From Paenibacillus typhae (GTDB lineage: Bacteria; Bacillota; Bacilli; Paenibacillales; Paenibacillaceae): 64,000 nucleotides of DNA. Below the pieces are notes generated by a model. The model was not told the DNA's origin, did not search any database, and saw only the letters and a list, made by a program, of their open reading frames with translations. The DNA lies in NCBI RefSeq assembly GCF_900099765.1, contig NZ_FNDX01000029.1:1-64000 (forward strand), given 5' to 3'. The position numbers were made by a program, and so were the translations under genes. Below are positions 60,188 to 64,000 of this stretch, one piece after another (the stretch's first letter is position 1; every line of letters begins with the position of its first letter).

Positions 60188-61171
60188 ATGAACAGACGTA
60201 TTAGAGTGGGTATTGCAGGCTATGGAAATCTCGGTAAGGGTGTAGAGCAGGCGATCAGGCAGAATCCGGATATGGAGCTGGTTGCTGTATTTACGCGCAG
60301 AGATCCGGAAGGTCTTGCCAAGGAGACTGGCCTTAAGGTGGAACGTCTGGCTGATGCCAAGGAATACATAGATAGAATTGATGTTATGATTCTGTGCGGC
60401 GGCTCTGCCACTGATCTGCCTGAGCAGACTCCGCAGCTGGCCAAGCTGTTCAATACCGTAGACAGCTTTGATACACATGCCAAGATCCCGGAGTTTTATG
60501 ATAAAGTGAATGCAGCTGCGCTGGAGGGCGGCAAGGTCAGTGTTATTTCAACCGGCTGGGACCCGGGCCTGTTCTCCATGAACCGCCTGCTGATGCAGTC
60601 CGTGCTCGCAGAGGGGCATGATTATACCTTCTGGGGTAAAGGGGTCAGCCAGGGGCATTCCGATGCAATCCGCCGGGTACCGGGAGTGAAAGCCGGAGTG
60701 CAATACACAGTTCCGGTTGAGGAAGTCATAGAGCGCATCCGTTCCGGTGAGACGCCGGAGCTGGCAACCCGTGAGAAGCACCGCCGCAACTGTTATGTCG
60801 TGGCTGAAGCAGGTGCTGATCAGGCTGCGATCCGCGAAACCATTGTGAACATGCCGGATTATTTTGCCGATTACGATACGACGGTGACGTTTATTACGGA
60901 AGAGGAGCTGGCCGGCGAGCATTCCGGAATGCCGCATGGCGGATTCGTTATCCGCAGCGGGGTTACCGGCAACGGCAACAGACAGATCGCCGAATTCGGG
61001 CTGAAGCTGGACAGCAATCCTGAATTCACCGCCAGCGTATTGATCGCCTATACCAGAGCGGCTGCGCGCCTCAGCATGGAGGGAGCTGCCGGTGCCAAAA
61101 CGGTATTTGATATTCCGCTCGGACTGCTCTCGCCGAAATCGCCGGAAGAGCTGCGCCGGGAGCTGCTGTAG
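60188..61171 (+). CDS. ddh: meso-Diaminopimelate dehydrogenase
   Basis: The 327-residue protein matches DAP dehydrogenases along its length: RVGIAGYGNLGKGVEQAI (NADPH site), CGGSATDLPEQTPQLAKLFNTVDSFDTH in part, STGWDPGLFSMNRLL, GKGVSQGHSDAIRRVPGVKAGVQYT in part, and MPHGGFVIRSG. It makes meso-DAP from tetrahydrodipicolinate in one NADPH-dependent step for lysine and peptidoglycan. It is a single gene with GGGGAGG before the ATG. Confidence 0.93.
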   Translation: MNRRIRVGIAGYGNLGKGVEQAIRQNPDMELVAVFTRRDPEGLAKETGLKVERLADAKEYIDRIDVMILCGGSATDLPEQTPQLAKLFNTVDSFDTHAKIPEFYDKVNAAALEGGKVSVISTGWDPGLFSMNRLLMQSVLAEGHDYTFWGKGVSQGHSDAIRRVPGVKAGVQYTVPVEEVIERIRSGETPELATREKHRRNCYVVAEAGADQAAIRETIVNMPDYFADYDTTVTFITEEELAGEHSGMPHGGFVIRSGVTGNGNRQIAEFGLKLDSNPEFTASVLIAYTRAAARLSMEGAAGAKTVFDIPLGLLSPKSPEELRRELL

Positions 61172-61178
61172 GGGCTGA

Positions 61179-61253
61179 ATACTGCAGGGATAAGATACTG
61201 CAGGGATAAAATAGCAGAACAAATAGCTGAACAAATAGCTGAATAAATAGCTG
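61179..61253 (+). repeat. Two short tandem repeats after ddh
   Basis: A 16-bp unit ATACTGCAGGGATAAG occurs twice (61179-61210), then a 12-bp unit AACAAATAGCTG three times (61218-61253, the last with one change). Confidence 0.85.
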
Positions 61254-61257
61254 CAAA

Positions 61258-61293
61258 AAAAACGCGCCGTCAGTGATTCTGCGGCGCGTTTTT
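61258..61293 (+). terminator. Terminator after ddh
   Basis: AAAACGCGCCG pairs with CGGCGCGTTTTT around a 13-base loop. Confidence 0.85.
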
Positions 61294-61338
61294 AATGTTG
61301 AAGTTCCGTTTAGGAGCAGCTCAGGCTGTCCACGGCAT

Positions 61339-61526
61339 TTAGTTGGATTTTGCACATCTAATTTAATGGAATTTCATTAGTTCTAATCATTAGATGGAAA
61401 AACAACACTTATATTAGCGTGTTAACCCCAATGGAGACAAAAACAGTGGAATTAAGTGGCGTTTTTCCAACTAGCGGGCTCTAACATGCGGCTGATCATC
61501 GAAATAGATGGCGTTTTTCCATTTAG
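61339..61526. repeat. Four copies of the 23-bp intergenic repeat
   Basis: Copies lie at 61339-61361 (minus orientation, TTAGATGTGC...TCCAACTAA), 61390-61412 (minus, TTCCATCTAA end), 61452-61474 (plus, TTAAGTGGCG...TCCAACTAG) and 61504-61526 (plus, ATAGATGGCG...TCCATTTAG). They are the same unit as at 52240 and 52291. Consensus ends are TTAGATGNCG and TTCCAACTAA. Confidence 0.65.
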
Positions 61527-61592
61527 CTTGAACAGCAGCAATTCTCGGTAGTGCAGAAATCATAGATCTGAACAAGCATGAGTGGTTAGGCT

Positions 61593-63032
<1,440 letters not shown>

Positions 63033-63157
63033 TTATTAAGAATTTAAAAGAATTTTACTAAAACCTGACATGAAATTACCAATCAATTCTTTTTTGATAG
63101 GCAATTAATAAATTCTATAAAACTAACAAACAGTGTTATATTTATGCATTGAAAAAC

Positions 63158-63201
63158 AAAAAAAGATATCCCATAACGCCTGCTCAGGCGTATGGAATAT
63201 C
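63158..63201 (-). terminator. Terminator after the Sua5-type gene
   Basis: On the minus strand GATATTCCATACGCCTG pairs with CAGGCGTTATGGGATATC, followed by TTTTTTT. Confidence 0.8.
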
Positions 63202-63216
63202 TCATTTAGCGTTTCT

Positions 63217-64000
63217 TTAATCTGTGCGGACAACCGATCCTCCGGCAGCTTTGCGCAGCCTGTTCATTATGGCGGAGCCTAGACCGGAGTCCGGACAAGC
63301 CTCGGCAATGATGTAGTCTGCCGAGACTTCATCAAAGTACCGGAGGGCGCTATAGAGACTCCGCGCCCCTTCTTCCAGTGCGGCTAACGGGCCGAGTGAA
63401 ACAATATAGTCTGCGGCATCGTCAGAATACAGGACGCGGTGCTCCTCGAACAGCAGCAGTCCGGTCTTCTCGCCGCGTCCGCGTGCTTCCATTAGCAGCG
63501 CGGCTGCAGTGTCCGCCGCCCGCTGCGGCGATGTGCCGCTTACTATGGAGAGCGAGCCCTGCGGCGCATAATGCGTGTATTTCATGCCCGGCGAGCGCGG
63601 CGCCGGGCTGCTGTCTGCGCCGGCGTCCACTCCGCCGGCCTGCGCTGCCCCGCCGGGTTCCCCGGAAGGCGGGGCAGCAACGGCACCGGCTACTGCCGAC
63701 AGCTGCTCGGCAGTAATCCCGCCCGGACGGAGGATGACGGCGGTTCCGTCCGGCTGTACCTGGACTACCGTCGATTCTACGCCGACTCCGGTAGGCCCGT
63801 CATCGAGGACCCCGCCGATGTAACCGGCGAGGTCCTCCATCACGTGGGCGGCCGCCGTGGGGCTCGGCCGCCCGGAGCGGTTGGCGCTCGGTGCTGCCAC
63901 GGGGCAGCCGGAGCGCTCAAGCAGGGCCAGCGCCGCCGGGTGATCCGGCATGCGCACGGCAACGGTGTCCAGTCCCGCGGTTACACGCGGGGACAGGACA
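63217..64000 (-). CDS. ywlC: Threonylcarbamoyl-AMP synthase, Sua5/YwlC type (partial, runs off right edge)
   Basis: The open minus frame reaches the window edge without a stop; the residues VLSPRVTAGLDTVAVRMPDHPAAL before GTG 63957 clearly belong to the protein in shorter pieces, so the start lies beyond 64000. APSANRSGRPSPTAAAHVMED is the YrdC/Sua5 signature in part, and VILRPGGITAEQL ends the YrdC domain. After a Gly/Ala/Pro linker comes the Sua5 C-terminal domain (SPGMKYTHYAPQGSLSIV). The enzyme makes threonylcarbamoyl-AMP for t6A37 in tRNA. The linker is GC-rich. Confidence 0.88.
   Translation of the reverse strand, partial: VLSPRVTAGLDTVAVRMPDHPAALALLERSGCPVAAPSANRSGRPSPTAAAHVMEDLAGYIGGVLDDGPTGVGVESTVVQVQPDGTAVILRPGGITAEQLSAVAGAVAAPPSGEPGGAAQAGGVDAGADSSPAPRSPGMKYTHYAPQGSLSIVSGTSPQRAADTAAALLMEARGRGEKTGLLLFEEHRVLYSDDAADYIVSLGPLAALEEGARSLYSALRYFDEVSADYIIAEACPDSGLGSAIMNRLRKAAGGSVVRTD

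Larger units (their letters stand above)
61172..61592. other. Gene-free region between ddh and gdhA
   Basis: The 421 bases hold tandem repeats (61179-61253), a strong terminator (61258-61293) and four copies of the 23-bp repeat (61339-61526). No coding frame with a ribosome site was seen. Confidence 0.7.

Overview
The window is a stretch of Gram-positive, low-to-medium-GC (Firmicutes) chromosome, most probably a Paenibacillus or close relative. The grounds are AGGAGG-type ribosome sites with many GTG/TTG starts, TPP and T-box leaders, S-layer homology and YkuD proteins, a meso-DAP dehydrogenase, a Bacillus-type Fur, and many ABC sugar and carbohydrate genes. No rRNA, tRNA, CRISPR array or prophage was seen. 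The only mobile DNA is a partial IS3-type orfA at the left edge. All functions are read from sequence by eye; no database search was run.

Layout. 1-278: IS3 OrfA fragment. 552-3410: thiZXY pyrimidine (thiamine precursor) importer under a TPP riboswitch and terminator. 3418-5733: divergent TetR and 14-TM drug exporter with two perfect operators, one inside the promoter. 5891-8214: cystine-type ABC importer. 8249-11550: SLH protein, an internally duplicated unknown protein, Fur, an AIM24-family protein and a small basic protein. 11567-17715: AraC regulator divergent from two TIM-barrel isomerases, two Gfo/Idh/MocA dehydrogenases and a kinase. 17791-26086: fatty-acid related FabV and FabF, an HXXEE membrane protein, an orphan OppD, an arabinanase lipoprotein, an MmyB-type regulator and a CitA-like citrate synthase. 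26427-37179: ExoA, a serine hydrolase/amidase/VanZ-RDD operon, an M29 aminopeptidase, an ECF sigma/anti-sigma pair, two acetyltransferases (one cut by an amber codon) and a Fur-boxed heme monooxygenase. 37328-39277: large secreted multidomain protein.

39432-50393 is a complete sugar locus: binding protein, two permeases, LacI regulator, esterase, GH3 and a long GH94 phosphorylase, with matching LacI-type operators before both the transporter and the hydrolase genes. The GH3+GH94+ABC set resembles the Listeria innocua beta-1,2-glucooligosaccharide locus. 50470-52127: TetR and short-chain dehydrogenase.

The most unusual part is 52240-55528. trpS is preceded by a tRNA-Trp T-box (specifier TGG) with its terminator. 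Between that terminator and trpS lies a small ORF with its own Shine-Dalgarno and three consecutive Trp codons, which runs over the trpS ribosome site in another frame. Divergent to it, a GEMM (cyclic-di-GMP type) riboswitch precedes a STAS-like protein and a KASIII-fold protein that keeps the catalytic Cys but has lost the His and Asn of FabH. A 23-bp repeat occurs six times in the spacers at 52240-52313 and 61339-61526.

55618-64000: YkuD transpeptidase, a TelA / VWA-binding-protein fusion / membrane protein operon, ddh, gdhA, and the 3' part of a Sua5/YwlC-type gene running off the right edge.
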